The notes beneath the pieces were generated by a model that worked only from the letters and a program-made list of their open reading frames with translations, was not told the DNA's origin and did no database searches. From Pseudoselenomonas ruminantium (GTDB lineage: Bacteria; Bacillota; Negativicutes; Selenomonadales; Selenomonadaceae), in the NCBI GenBank assembly GCA_015058575.1, contig SVBZ01000004.1, forward strand, positions 62,001 through 126,000: DNA of 64,000 nucleotides. Reading direction: 5' to 3'. Shown one piece after another: positions 18,291 to 26,443 of this stretch. Each line of letters opens with the position of its first letter. Position 1 is the first letter of the stretch. Both the position numbers and the translations under genes were made by a program.

Positions 18291-19625
18291 ATGGAACGTG
18301 AAAAGATAATCCGGGGCATCGAGGCGTTTGACCCGGAGCTCTTCGATTTTATCCAGATGGAATTGAAGACGCAGCGCTATACGCTGTCGCTGCTGCCGAA
18401 CGAGAATTATGCTTCGCCATTCTGCTCCTATTTGAAGGGCAGTTTGCTGAGCAATACGTATATGGACTATCACGATGTTTTGACTTGCAGCCGTCTGGAA
18501 ACCTTGGCCATTGAACGGGCAAAGAAACTTTTTGGCAGTGAGGCGGCCATCGTGCGCATCAACAATCTGGTCGCGGCTTCGCAGATCGTCTTCCATAACT
18601 TCGTCAAGACGGGCGACACGATCATGTCGTTTAACCTGCGCAAGCAGGAATACTGCTATACAAAGGACATGAAGTATAACTTCGTGAAATACAGCATCGA
18701 GCCGGAGACCCAGCATTTGGATTACCGTCATATCGAGGCACTCGCGCAGGAGTGCCGGCCCAAGATGCTGATATTCTCGCCAATCAATTATCCGAAGGAT
18801 GTCAACTATCGCAAGCTCGCACAGATCGCGCATGGTGTCGGGGCCGTGCTATGGGTGGATATGAGTGCTGTCGTGGGGCTGGTGGCGGCAAAGCTGATGC
18901 ACTCGCCGGTACCGCATGCCGACGTGGTGACGTTCTACACGCATGATACGCTGCGCGGCCCGCAGAGCGCAGTCATCCTGACCAATAGCGAAAATGAGGA
19001 CAAACTCAATGAGATTGCCATCAATACGGGGCATGTCTATCTGCAGGAAAATATCCTGGCCGCACTGAGCATGGCCCTGCGGGAAGCCGAGACGCCGGAG
19101 TTTACCCGTTATTGCCAGCAATGCCTGAAAAACGCCAATGCGCTGATGGATTCGCTCAAGGACAATGGTCTTACTATCGTCTATCATGGTACGAACAGCC
19201 AGTACGTAGCCCCCGAGGTACACTGCGAAGATCGTGGGGCGTTCCTGGCCCAGCTCAAGCAGGCAGGGTTCATTGTCAAATGCGACAATATCATGACGTT
19301 TGATGATGACAAGACGATTCCGGCATTGCGGCTGTCGAGCCTTATCCCGACAACGCGCGGCATAAAAGAAGCGGAGATGAAGGAGGTCGGGCGGCTGCTG
19401 TCCAAGGCTATCGTGCCGGATCTCGATGCGAAGCAGATTGCCAGGATACGGCAGTCACTGGCAGAAATCGTATTCACCAAGCCGCTTTTTTCCGAGGAAT
19501 GGCTGCCGCGCAAGAACATCATCAATCCGCTCTACAGCTCCCAGAACATCAACTATTCGCGTGAGCTCTATGCGGCCAATAAGAAGAGCTTCCTCAAGCA
19601 TCTGTTTGGCTTCGATGAGGATTGA
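18291..19625 (+). CDS. Serine hydroxymethyltransferase homologue lacking the PLP lysine
   Basis: A 444-residue protein that aligns by eye with GlyA along nearly its whole length: LLPNENYASP, LETLAIERAKKLFGSE, VDMSAVVGLVAAKL and PVPHADVVTFYTHDTLRGPQ. The canonical THKTLRGPRGG reads THD here: Asp219, codon GAT at 18945-18947, replaces the PLP-binding lysine. The stacking histidine of GGHLTHG is absent, VDMAH has become VDMSA, and the YPGKRYYGG loop is lost. The PLP-ring Asp190 and carboxylate-binding Arg347 appear kept. A 60-residue C-terminal extension is unlike GlyA. It is unlikely to be a normal SHMT. A strong ribosome site and intact frame argue against decay. Confidence 0.85.
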   Translation: MEREKIIRGIEAFDPELFDFIQMELKTQRYTLSLLPNENYASPFCSYLKGSLLSNTYMDYHDVLTCSRLETLAIERAKKLFGSEAAIVRINNLVAASQIVFHNFVKTGDTIMSFNLRKQEYCYTKDMKYNFVKYSIEPETQHLDYRHIEALAQECRPKMLIFSPINYPKDVNYRKLAQIAHGVGAVLWVDMSAVVGLVAAKLMHSPVPHADVVTFYTHDTLRGPQSAVILTNSENEDKLNEIAINTGHVYLQENILAALSMALREAETPEFTRYCQQCLKNANALMDSLKDNGLTIVYHGTNSQYVAPEVHCEDRGAFLAQLKQAGFIVKCDNIMTFDDDKTIPALRLSSLIPTTRGIKEAEMKEVGRLLSKAIVPDLDAKQIARIRQSLAEIVFTKPLFSEEWLPRKNIINPLYSSQNINYSRELYAANKKSFLKHLFGFDED

Positions 19626-19653
19626 GGCGGATGGGTGTTTTGTGTGTCCGCCG

Positions 19654-19682
19654 TTGACAGCGATTCTCTGATGCACTATAAT
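19654..19682 (+). promoter_or_regulatory. Consensus sigma-70 promoter of the cbiK leader
   Basis: TTGACA (19654-19659) and TATAAT (19677-19682), both perfect, are spaced by 17 bases and drive the cobalamin-riboswitch leader. Confidence 0.88.
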
Positions 19683-19721
19683 GAAAGCCGTGATATAAAT
19701 CACGCATATAATTTCATAGTC

Positions 19722-19885
19722 AGGGAACAGGTGCTGTCTATGACAGCCGAAGAGAAAAGCCGGTCAAAACCGGCGCGGTCCCGCCGCTGTGAGGGGAGCG
19801 ATCCTGCAAGATTGCCACTGGATATGAATCTGGGAAGGCGCAGGGGAGCGATGAACCGAGCCAGAAGAACTGCCTGTCCGAAAGT
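19722..19885 (+). promoter_or_regulatory. Cobalamin riboswitch
   Basis: The conserved blocks appear in order: GGGAACAGGTG, GCGCGGTCCCGCCGCTGTGA, GCCACTGG, CTGGGAAGGCG and GAGCCAGAAGAACTGCC. This is the AdoCbl-type aptamer. It precedes cbiK and is followed by a terminator hairpin, so high cobalamin should reduce cbiK transcription. Two TGACNNGTCA palindromes lie between aptamer and terminator. Confidence 0.93.
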
Positions 19886-19893
19886 CACCGTTT

Positions 19894-19915
19894 TGACTTG
19901 TCATTTGACCGGTCA
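19894..19915. repeat. Two TGACNNGTCA palindromes in the cobalamin leader
   Basis: TGACTTGTCA (19894-19903) and TGACCGGTCA (19906-19915) lie two bases apart, just 3' of the aptamer in non-coding RNA. Confidence 0.9.
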
Positions 19916-19970
19916 AGCCACCTGCGAGCGATGGGAAGGGGACTGCTGACTATCCAACCACAGGATAGCA

Positions 19971-20003
19971 GGGGTCTTTTGGTGCGCCAAAAGGCCCCTT
20001 TCT
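19971..20003 (+). terminator. Expression-platform terminator of the cobalamin riboswitch
   Basis: GGGGTCTTTTGG pairs with CCAAAAGGCCCC, followed by TTTCT, 30 bases before cbiK. An upstream CTATCC/GGATAG hairpin (19948-19967) may take part in the switch. Confidence 0.8.
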
Positions 20004-20033
20004 ATTTATCCAAGAAATAGGGGGATTCACATC

Positions 20034-21029
20034 ATGAAAAACTGGAAAAAAGCATTGGCTGTATCTCTTGCCTGCACGGCTGCCTGGGGCTTTGCTGCTC
20101 CGCAGACGGAGGCTGCTTATCAGCTGAACCCGGAAGTAAAGAAACCGACGATGGCACTCAAGACGGCTTCGGAGATCGGTGTGCTCAAGAACGAGAACCC
20201 GGAGCTCAAGAACCTTGCGGATAAGGACGCTATCGTGGTTATGACGTTCGGCACGACGTTCAAGGATACGCGCGCTAAGACCATCGATGCAACGGTCAAT
20301 GCCATCAAGGCTGCTCATCCGAACGTGAAGGTTGTCACGGCTTATACGTCCCATATCATCATCAAGCGCGTACAGGAGAAGGAAGGCATCAAGTTCCCGA
20401 CGCCGGAGGAGGCACTCGAGCAGCTGAAGGCAGATGGCTACAGCCGCGTCGCACTCGTTTCCCTCGATGTCATCCCGGGCATGGAGTACAACTACGACAT
20501 GGGCGTTTATCAGAACTACAAGAACCAGTTCAAGAAGATGACGCTGGGTACGTCGCTGATGTACTGGCAGGGCCAGGAGGAGCAGGCTGATGATGTCACG
20601 GAGACCATCAAGGCGCTGTCCTCCCAGTTCCCGAAACAGGGCAAAGACGATGCTATCCTGATCATGGCTCATGGTACGCCGAACATTTCGAATGCGTATT
20701 ACTCGGTCATCCAGGCAAAAATCGATGAGATGGGCTATAAGAACGTCTATGTCTACACGGTTGAGGGCTGGCCGTCCCTCGAGACCGTTATGCCGAAGCT
20801 CAAGAAGAACGGCATCAAACACGTTACGCTGATGCCACTGATGATGGTTGCTGGTGACCATGCCAACAACGATATGGCTGGCGATGAGGAAGATTCGCAT
20901 AAGTCCATGCTGGTAAAAGCAGGCTTCAAGGTCGATACCTACATCCATGGTATTGGCGAGAACAAGAACATCCGTGACCTTTATGTTGCCCGTGCAAACG
21001 ATGCATGGAATGCACTGGAGGCAAAATAA
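20034..21029 (+). CDS. cbiK: Exported sirohydrochlorin cobaltochelatase CbiK
   Basis: CbiK inserts cobalt into sirohydrochlorin in anaerobic B12 synthesis. The 331 residues include a signal peptide (MKNWKKALAVSLACTAAWG..AAPQTEAA) that ordinary cytosolic CbiK lacks, so the protein is probably periplasmic, like the CbiK-P form of Desulfovibrio. Family marks: VVMTFGTTFKDTRAKTI, MAHGTPNISNAYY with a catalytic His, MPLMMVAGDHANNDMAGDE with the second His, and HGIGE. It stands alone behind a cobalamin riboswitch and before a terminator; no other cbi genes are in the window. A role in periplasmic metal or tetrapyrrole handling is possible. Confidence 0.92.
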   Translation: MKNWKKALAVSLACTAAWGFAAPQTEAAYQLNPEVKKPTMALKTASEIGVLKNENPELKNLADKDAIVVMTFGTTFKDTRAKTIDATVNAIKAAHPNVKVVTAYTSHIIIKRVQEKEGIKFPTPEEALEQLKADGYSRVALVSLDVIPGMEYNYDMGVYQNYKNQFKKMTLGTSLMYWQGQEEQADDVTETIKALSSQFPKQGKDDAILIMAHGTPNISNAYYSVIQAKIDEMGYKNVYVYTVEGWPSLETVMPKLKKNGIKHVTLMPLMMVAGDHANNDMAGDEEDSHKSMLVKAGFKVDTYIHGIGENKNIRDLYVARANDAWNALEAK

Positions 21030-21049
21030 GACCATCTTTATGGTAAGCG

Positions 21050-21082
21050 AGGCGCGTGGGCATAGCTCACGCGTCTTTTTTA
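21050..21082 (+). terminator. Terminator after cbiK
   Basis: GGCGCGTG...CACGCGTC stem followed by TTTTTT. Confidence 0.8.
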
Positions 21083-21126
21083 GGCGCATTTCGCTAAAAG
21101 AAATCCGTAAATCACGGACATTTTTC

Positions 21127-21155
21127 TTGACGCAGCGGGGATAAATAATTATAAT
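21127..21155 (+). promoter_or_regulatory. xpt-pbuX promoter
   Basis: TTGACG (21127-21132) and TATAAT (21150-21155) are 17 bases apart. A second TATAAT lies at 21161. Confidence 0.75.
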
Positions 21156-21179
21156 TAGCGTATAATCTGATAGCAACGA

Positions 21180-21258
21180 AACTGCATGGCTGACGGTTCA
21201 GTGGAATTGACCACGGGCCGTGCAGTTCGGGAAAATGCCGACCGTCTGGGCACCTTTT
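21180..21258 (+). promoter_or_regulatory. ZTP (pfl)-like riboswitch, variant form
   Basis: The layout follows the pfl/ZTP aptamer: an outer stem ACTGCA/TGCAGT enclosing GTGGAATTGACCACGGG, then a linker and the 3' block GCCGACCGTCTGGGCA, close to the conserved CCGCCTGGGCA. Departures from the consensus as I recall it are CTGACGG in place of the GACTGGCG segment, GGGCC in place of GGGGAGC, and CCGTCTGGGC in place of CCGCCTGGGC. The 3' block is also the left arm of the terminator at 21232-21285, so ligand binding should prevent termination. Sitting before purine salvage genes is consistent with a purine-related ligand. Confidence 0.65.
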
Positions 21259-21285
21259 TAGGAGCTCGGACTGTCGGCATTTTTA
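21232..21285 (+). terminator. Expression-platform terminator of the xpt leader
   Basis: AAAATGCCGAC pairs with GTCGGCATTTTT. The left arm overlaps the 3' conserved block of the aptamer, making the two folds mutually exclusive. Confidence 0.8.
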
Positions 21286-21308
21286 GTTAGCATGGAGGGA
21301 CGATTATT

Positions 21309-21884
21309 TTGGAACTGCTGGAGAGAAAGATTCAGGAGGAAGGCATTGCCTTGCCGGGCGGTGTGCTCAAGGTGGATTCGTTTTTGAACCATCAGATCGA
21401 TCCGGAGATGTCGCTGGCGATGGGCAGGGAGTTTGCGCGCTTGTTCCGCGGGGCGGGAATTGACCGCGTGCTGACGGTGGAGGCCTCAGGCATTGCCATT
21501 GGCGTCATGGCGGCGATGGAGCTTGGTGTACCGTTGGTCTTTGCGCGCAAGAAAAAGTCGGTGCTGATGCATGAGCCGGTCTATAAGCATGAGGTTTACT
21601 CGTTCACGAAGAAGGAGACCTCTGAAATCATCGTGCTGCAGCAGTATCTGCCAGCGGGCGAGAATGTTTTGGTCATCGATGATTTCCTGGCCAATGGCGA
21701 GGCAGCACTTGGCCTGGCGGGTATCGTTGAGGAGGCAGGCTCCAAGGTCGCTGGCATCGGCATTGCCATCGAGAAGGCCTTCCAGCGCGGCCATCAGCGT
21801 ATCATTGACAAGGGGTATCGTCTGGAGGCGCTGGCAAGCATTGCTTCGTTGGACGATGGTAAGATTACATTTACAGGAAAATAA
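21309..21884 (+). CDS. xpt: Xanthine phosphoribosyltransferase
   Basis: Converts xanthine and PRPP to XMP for purine salvage. The 191 residues match the family. Motifs: LKVDSFLNHQIDP near the N-terminus, VEASGIAIG, FARKKKS, and the PRPP loop VLVIDDFLANGEAA. The start is TTG at 21309, supported by GGAGGG eight bases upstream. It is followed closely by the xanthine permease, as in other Firmicutes. Confidence 0.95.
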   Translation: MELLERKIQEEGIALPGGVLKVDSFLNHQIDPEMSLAMGREFARLFRGAGIDRVLTVEASGIAIGVMAAMELGVPLVFARKKKSVLMHEPVYKHEVYSFTKKETSEIIVLQQYLPAGENVLVIDDFLANGEAALGLAGIVEEAGSKVAGIGIAIEKAFQRGHQRIIDKGYRLEALASIASLDDGKITFTGK

Positions 21885-21903
21885 TTGAGTGGGGGAATTC
21901 ATT

Positions 21904-23256
21904 GTGACGAACGCGATTCATCCGGTTGACCAGAAACTGCCGTTTTTGCGCACGCTTATCTACGGCGCGCAGCATGTGCTGGCCATGTATGCTGGCGCAG
22001 TAGCCGTGCCCTTGGTCCTTGCGGGGGCTATCGGCCTTTCGACAGAACAGCTTATCTACCTTATCAATGCCGACCTATTTACCTGTGGTATCGCTACGCT
22101 CGTGCAGGCGCTGAGCATTCGCGGTGTCATCGGTGCGAAGCTGCCGATCGTACAGGGCTGTACCTTCACGGCGGTCACGCCGATGATCATCATCGCTAAT
22201 ACCCATGGCGGCGGGGCTGCCGGTCTGCAGGTCGTCTATGGTTCAGCCATCTTTGCGGGCATTGCCTGCTTTATCATCAGCAATTTTTTCAGCAAGATGC
22301 TGCGCTTCTTCCCGCCGGTCGTCACCGGTTCGGTCATCACGATCATCGGTCTGTCGCTGCTGCCGGTAGCGGTCAATTGGATTACAGGGCCCAATCCTGC
22401 GGCTGCTGATTACTGCGAGCCGTCCCATATCGCTTTATCGCTGGCGGTGCTTGCGATCATCCTCTTTATCTATCGCACCTGCAAAGGATTCCTCGGGCAT
22501 ATCTCGGTGCTGTTGGGGCTGGTGATTGGCACGGGCCTGGCGGCAGTTTTCGGCATGGTGGACTTTCATGCCGTCAGCGAGGCCGCCGTGCTTGGTGTTA
22601 CGACGCCGTTTGCCTTTGGTCTGCCGGTATTTGAGCCGGTATCGTGCCTTATCATGACGCTGGTCATGCTCGTGACGATGGCCGAGACGACGGGTGATGT
22701 CATGGCGATAAGCTCGATTGTCAAAAAGCCGATGACGGAAGCGATGCTCATGAAGGCCTTGCGCGCCGATGGTTTCTCGACGGCACTTGGCGGTGTGTTC
22801 AACACGTTCCCGTATACGGCTTTTGCCCAGAACATCGGCCTTGTCAGCATGACGGGCATCCGCAGCCGCTACATCGTGGCGACGAGCGGCGTGCTGCTGA
22901 TGATTCTCGGGCTTTTCCCGAAACTGGCGGCTGTCGTCGCCTGTATCCCGACGATGGTGCTTGGCGGCGCCGGCCTGGCGATGTTCGGCATGGTAGCAGC
23001 CAGCGGCATACAGGCACTCTCGCAGGCTGATCTGCAAAAGAAGGGCAACTCGATGGTCGTGGCCATCAGTGTAGCTGTGGCGCTCATTCCAATCGGCGTG
23101 CCGTCGTTCTACAGCCATTTTCCGCAGTGGGTGCAGCTCATCGGCAACAGCGGGATCACGATCGGCAGCATCATGGCCATCGTGCTCAACGTACTGCTCT
23201 GTGAGCATAAGACCAAACAGAGTGAACCGGAGCCCAAGACGGCTTTTGAAATTTAA
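21904..23256 (+). CDS. pbuX: Xanthine permease (NCS2 family)
   Basis: Inner-membrane uracil/xanthine permease of 450 residues. It has the family motifs QHVLAMYAGAVAVPL in the first membrane segment, KLPIVQGCTFTAVTP, and TMAETTGDVMAIS in the central QN-type region. I use the GTG at 21904, which has GGGGG eight bases upstream; a GTG at 21889 in the same frame would add five residues. It lies 19 bases after xpt and shares its riboswitch. Confidence 0.93.
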   Translation: MTNAIHPVDQKLPFLRTLIYGAQHVLAMYAGAVAVPLVLAGAIGLSTEQLIYLINADLFTCGIATLVQALSIRGVIGAKLPIVQGCTFTAVTPMIIIANTHGGGAAGLQVVYGSAIFAGIACFIISNFFSKMLRFFPPVVTGSVITIIGLSLLPVAVNWITGPNPAAADYCEPSHIALSLAVLAIILFIYRTCKGFLGHISVLLGLVIGTGLAAVFGMVDFHAVSEAAVLGVTTPFAFGLPVFEPVSCLIMTLVMLVTMAETTGDVMAISSIVKKPMTEAMLMKALRADGFSTALGGVFNTFPYTAFAQNIGLVSMTGIRSRYIVATSGVLLMILGLFPKLAAVVACIPTMVLGGAGLAMFGMVAASGIQALSQADLQKKGNSMVVAISVAVALIPIGVPSFYSHFPQWVQLIGNSGITIGSIMAIVLNVLLCEHKTKQSEPEPKTAFEI

Positions 23257-23276
23257 ATCATCATTGTGCCAAGAGG

Positions 23277-23310
23277 ACTGGCAGTTCCCGCAAAGGAGCT
23301 GCCAGTTTTT
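23277..23310 (+). terminator. Terminator after pbuX
   Basis: ACTGGCAG pairs with CTGCCAGT, followed by TTTTT. Confidence 0.85.
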
Positions 23311-23368
23311 ACTTTGCATGGATTGTTACATGTATACACACAAATATCTTTCATAGCACTTTTAATTG

Positions 23369-23377
23369 TGGTATAAT
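23369..23377 (+). promoter_or_regulatory. Extended -10 element before the OPT gene
   Basis: TGGTATAAT, an extended -10, with no good -35, 71 bases before the start codon at 23448. Confidence 0.55.
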
Positions 23378-23447
23378 GTTTCTTGTGATTGTACACAACA
23401 GGTGTACCGTTGCCAAAAACATTTACCCTATAAGGAGCATTTAGACG

Positions 23448-25389
23448 ATGAAACAAAATGACAATGAGTTTATGCAGCACGATTTGCGGCTTCCTGAACT
23501 TACAGTCCGTGGCATGCTGCTCGGTGCGATCCTGACGGTTATCTTTACTGCATCGAACGTTTACCTGGGGCTAAAGGTCGGCTTGACGTTCTCTTCGGCT
23601 ATCCCGGCCGCAGTGATTTCGATGGCTGTCCTCAAGATGGCGAAGGATTCCAACATCCTCGAGAACAATATGGTGCAGACACAGGCTTCTGCTGCGGGCA
23701 CTTTGTCGGCTATTATCTTTATCATCCCCGGTATGCTGATGATCGGTTATTGGCAGGGCTTTGAATTCTGGCAGACGCTTTTGGTCTCGGCCTGTGGCGG
23801 CTGCCGAGATCTTGAAGGTTGGCAGCAATGCAGCGGCATCTTCCCGGCAGGGAAGCGGCCTCAAGGAAATCATGTCCGGTGGTGTCGTGGCTGGTGTTGT
23901 CGCCCTGCTGTCCAATGGCTTCCAGGTGCTTTCGGGCGGTCTGTCGCTTTGGTTCCATGTGGGCCGTGGCATGACGCAGTTCCCAATCGGTTATTCGACG
24001 GCGCTGGTCGGCGCTGGCTATCTTATCGGCATTGCCTCGGGTCTTGCCATGCTCGTCGGCATTCTTATCGCCTGGGCAGGGTTCGTGCCGTTCTACACGA
24101 TTACGAGTGCTCTGCCTGATGGCATGACGATGCAGAAATTTGCTGGTGCGGTCTACCAGGACCGCGTCCGTTTGATCGGTGCCGGGGCCATGGGCGTGGC
24201 TGCTGTCTGGACGCTTATCACGCTGGCCCGTCCGGTCATCGATGGCGTCAAGGAATCCATCGCGTCGGTGCGCATGCCGTCGGAGGAGCAAGCCAGGCAT
24301 CGCATGGACATCGATATGTCCATCAAGAGCATTGGCGTTGTGTTCGCTTTGACGGTGGCTGGCCTGCTGGCAATCTTTTATGCGTTTGTCAGCCCCGAGG
24401 GACTGCCGCTCTTACAGAATCTTACCTTTGTTCTTGTCGGCGTTGGCGTTGCCGTGCTGATGGGCTTTTTCGTGGCTGCGGCCTGTGCCTACATGGCTGG
24501 TCTTGTCGGTACGTCCTCAAGCCCGATTTCGGGTATCGGTATCCTCGGCATCATCGTGGCATCGCTCGTGATGTATGCCCTCTGCACGTCGTTTGGCATT
24601 TTTGACTTGCCGGGCGGTGAGAAATTCGCTACGGCGACGGCCATCTTTACGACCTCCATTATCATGGCTATTGCCTGCATCTCGAATGATAATATGCAGG
24701 ATTTGAAGACCGGCTATCTGGTCGGTGCTACGCCGTGGCGCCAGCAGGTGGCCCTGCTGCTCGGCTGCGTGGTCGGTGCGCTGGTCATCGCGCCGGTACT
24801 GAACCTTCTCTATGAAGCCTATGGCTTCCCGGGTGCGCTGCCGCGTCCGGATATGGACCCGGGCCAGGCACTGGCTGCGCCGCAGGCGGCGCTCATGACG
24901 ACAATCGCGCAGGGAATCTTTTCGAGCCAGCTGGCCTGGGAGTATATCTACCTGGGCATGGGCCTCGGTGTCCTGCTCATCATTGCCGACTTGGTGCTCA
25001 AGCGCCGTACGCGCAATCTGTGCTTGCCGCCGCTGGCTGTTGGCATGGGCATTTATCTGCCGCCATCGGTACAGACGCCGCTGGTCATCGGCGCAATCCT
25101 GGGCTATTTCCTCAATAAGAAGCTCGAAGCGGATAAGGGTGAGGAGGGCCGCCGGAACGGCCTGCGCCGCGGTACGCTGTTTGCCTCGGGCCTTATCGTC
25201 GGTGAGTCGCTGGTCGGTGTGGCATTGGCGGGCATCATCGTCATCTCGGTTACGAGCGGCGGCAGCGACAGCCCGCTCGCGCTTGTCGGCAAGGATTTTG
25301 CCGATACGGCCGAAATGCTGGGCCTTGCCGTGTTCCTCGTAACGCTGGCTATCTTTGGCAAGACGGTACTCGGCAATAAAAACAACTGA
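23448..25389 (+). pseudogene. OPT-family oligopeptide transporter, broken by deletion and frameshift
   Basis: The first part (23448 to about 23800) gives LPELTVRGMLLGAILTVIF through FWQTLLVSACGG, typical of OPT transporters. The second part continues in another frame with VAAAEILKVGSNAAAS to the natural end at 25389. Family members have roughly 25 residues between these points (the LLGVLFTIPLRRAMVV...LPYPEG segment); here they are missing. The join sits at GTGGCGG (about 23794-23800), a sequence that could plausibly have occurred at both ends of the lost piece, suggesting slippage between short direct repeats. No stop codons or other damage are seen, so the event looks recent, or could be an assembly error. 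If real, the transporter is inactive. Confidence 0.85.
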
Positions 25390-25420
25390 ACCTGAAGCTG
25401 TAGGGCTACAGCCTCCAAGG

Positions 25421-25452
25421 GGGCCGCAGACGAAAATCTGCGGCCTCTTTTT
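25421..25452 (+). terminator. Terminator after the OPT gene
   Basis: GGCCGCAGA pairs with TCTGCGGCC, followed by TCTTTTT. Confidence 0.85.
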
Positions 25453-25598
25453 GTGTTGCCGCTGACGTCTGGCGGCCAGGCAGGAGGTTTGTGATATTTG
25501 TCGAATTTTTAAAGAAACAGATAAATATCGTGCATATGCCTGCTGGCCCTTAGGGAGCATTAAGGTATATGATTTTTTTCTATCAGGAGGCTAAGGAT

Positions 25599-25931
25599 AT
25601 GGCAAGCGAGGTTGTGCAAACGGAAATGAAGCTGGAAAATGGCTGGTTGGCTTGGCGTGTAGAGGGAAGGATAGATATTTCTAATGCGGAGGATATTTAT
25701 TTAAGTGGAGAAAAGATCGTTGCGCGGGAAGCTAAGACTGTCCTTGATATGGCGGCGGTAGCTTATATTTCCAGTGCGGGGCTCCGCGTACTTTTGCGTC
25801 TGTTCAAGAAAGCCAAACGGGAAGGCAAAGAATTTACAGTGGCAGGGGCTGCCGGCATGGTAAAGAAAATCCTGCACGACAGCAATATGGATTCGTTTTT
25901 GCAGATGCGCGCATCCTTGGATGAACTGTGA
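25599..25931 (+). CDS. STAS-domain anti-sigma factor antagonist (RsbV/SpoIIAA-like)
   Basis: A 110-residue single STAS domain. The phosphorylation segment YISSAGLRVLL is at about residue 58, following LDMAAVAYI, as in RsbV and SpoIIAA; the serine would be phosphorylated by the neighbouring kinase and dephosphorylated by the PP2C phosphatase. The start is ATG at 25599 with CAGGAGG eight bases upstream. It is the first gene of a four-gene operon. A possible promoter (TTGTCG, 17 bases, ATAAAT) lies at 25498-25526. No sigma factor is nearby, so the final output is unknown. Confidence 0.92.
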   Translation: MASEVVQTEMKLENGWLAWRVEGRIDISNAEDIYLSGEKIVAREAKTVLDMAAVAYISSAGLRVLLRLFKKAKREGKEFTVAGAAGMVKKILHDSNMDSFLQMRASLDEL

Positions 25932-25955
25932 CAGCAGCGGACTGGGGGAGATGGT

Positions 25956-26384
25956 ATGACGGATTTGTCGGAGTGGCAGGAATATCCTGCCACCAGAGCG
26001 ATGTATGAGACGATGAGGGATGACATCCTGGCAAATGCCTATGCGGCCGGTATATCTGGGGAAAAAATAGATGAACTGGAACTTGGCGTGGAAGAAATGC
26101 TGACAAATATCATAAGCTACGCTTACACGGAGGCCGGCAATGTCTGGATCAGGGCGCGGCGGGAAGAAGATTTTTTCCGGCTGGATTTTGCCGATCACGG
26201 GCAGCCGTTCGATCCTTTGGCTGAAGACAGGCGTCATTTGGCCGATCGTTCCGTAGATGAATTGGAAGAAGGCGGGCTGGGCATTTATCTTGTGCGCGAA
26301 AATTTCGATCGGCTGGCGTATACCTATGAGGATTTCCAGGGCGCAAAGGCGAATATGCTCTCGCTGTGGCTCAAGCTCATATAG
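25956..26384 (+). CDS. RsbW/SpoIIAB-like serine kinase (HATPase_c_2)
   Basis: A 142-residue GHKL-type ATPase. The N-box ELGVEEMLTNIISYAY (about residue 47), the G1 box DFADHGQPFDPL (about 82) and the G2-like EEGGLGIYLV (about 108) are all present, so ATP binding is expected. In partner-switching systems such a protein phosphorylates the STAS antagonist and holds a target protein, often a sigma factor. It starts 24 bases after the STAS gene behind GGGGGAG. Confidence 0.92.
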   Translation: MTDLSEWQEYPATRAMYETMRDDILANAYAAGISGEKIDELELGVEEMLTNIISYAYTEAGNVWIRARREEDFFRLDFADHGQPFDPLAEDRRHLADRSVDELEEGGLGIYLVRENFDRLAYTYEDFQGAKANMLSLWLKLI

Positions 26385-26443
26385 AAAGCAGGCAGCCGGG
26401 CGGCTGCTTTACGGATAGATTGCATGGATAAAAGGGGGGAGGA

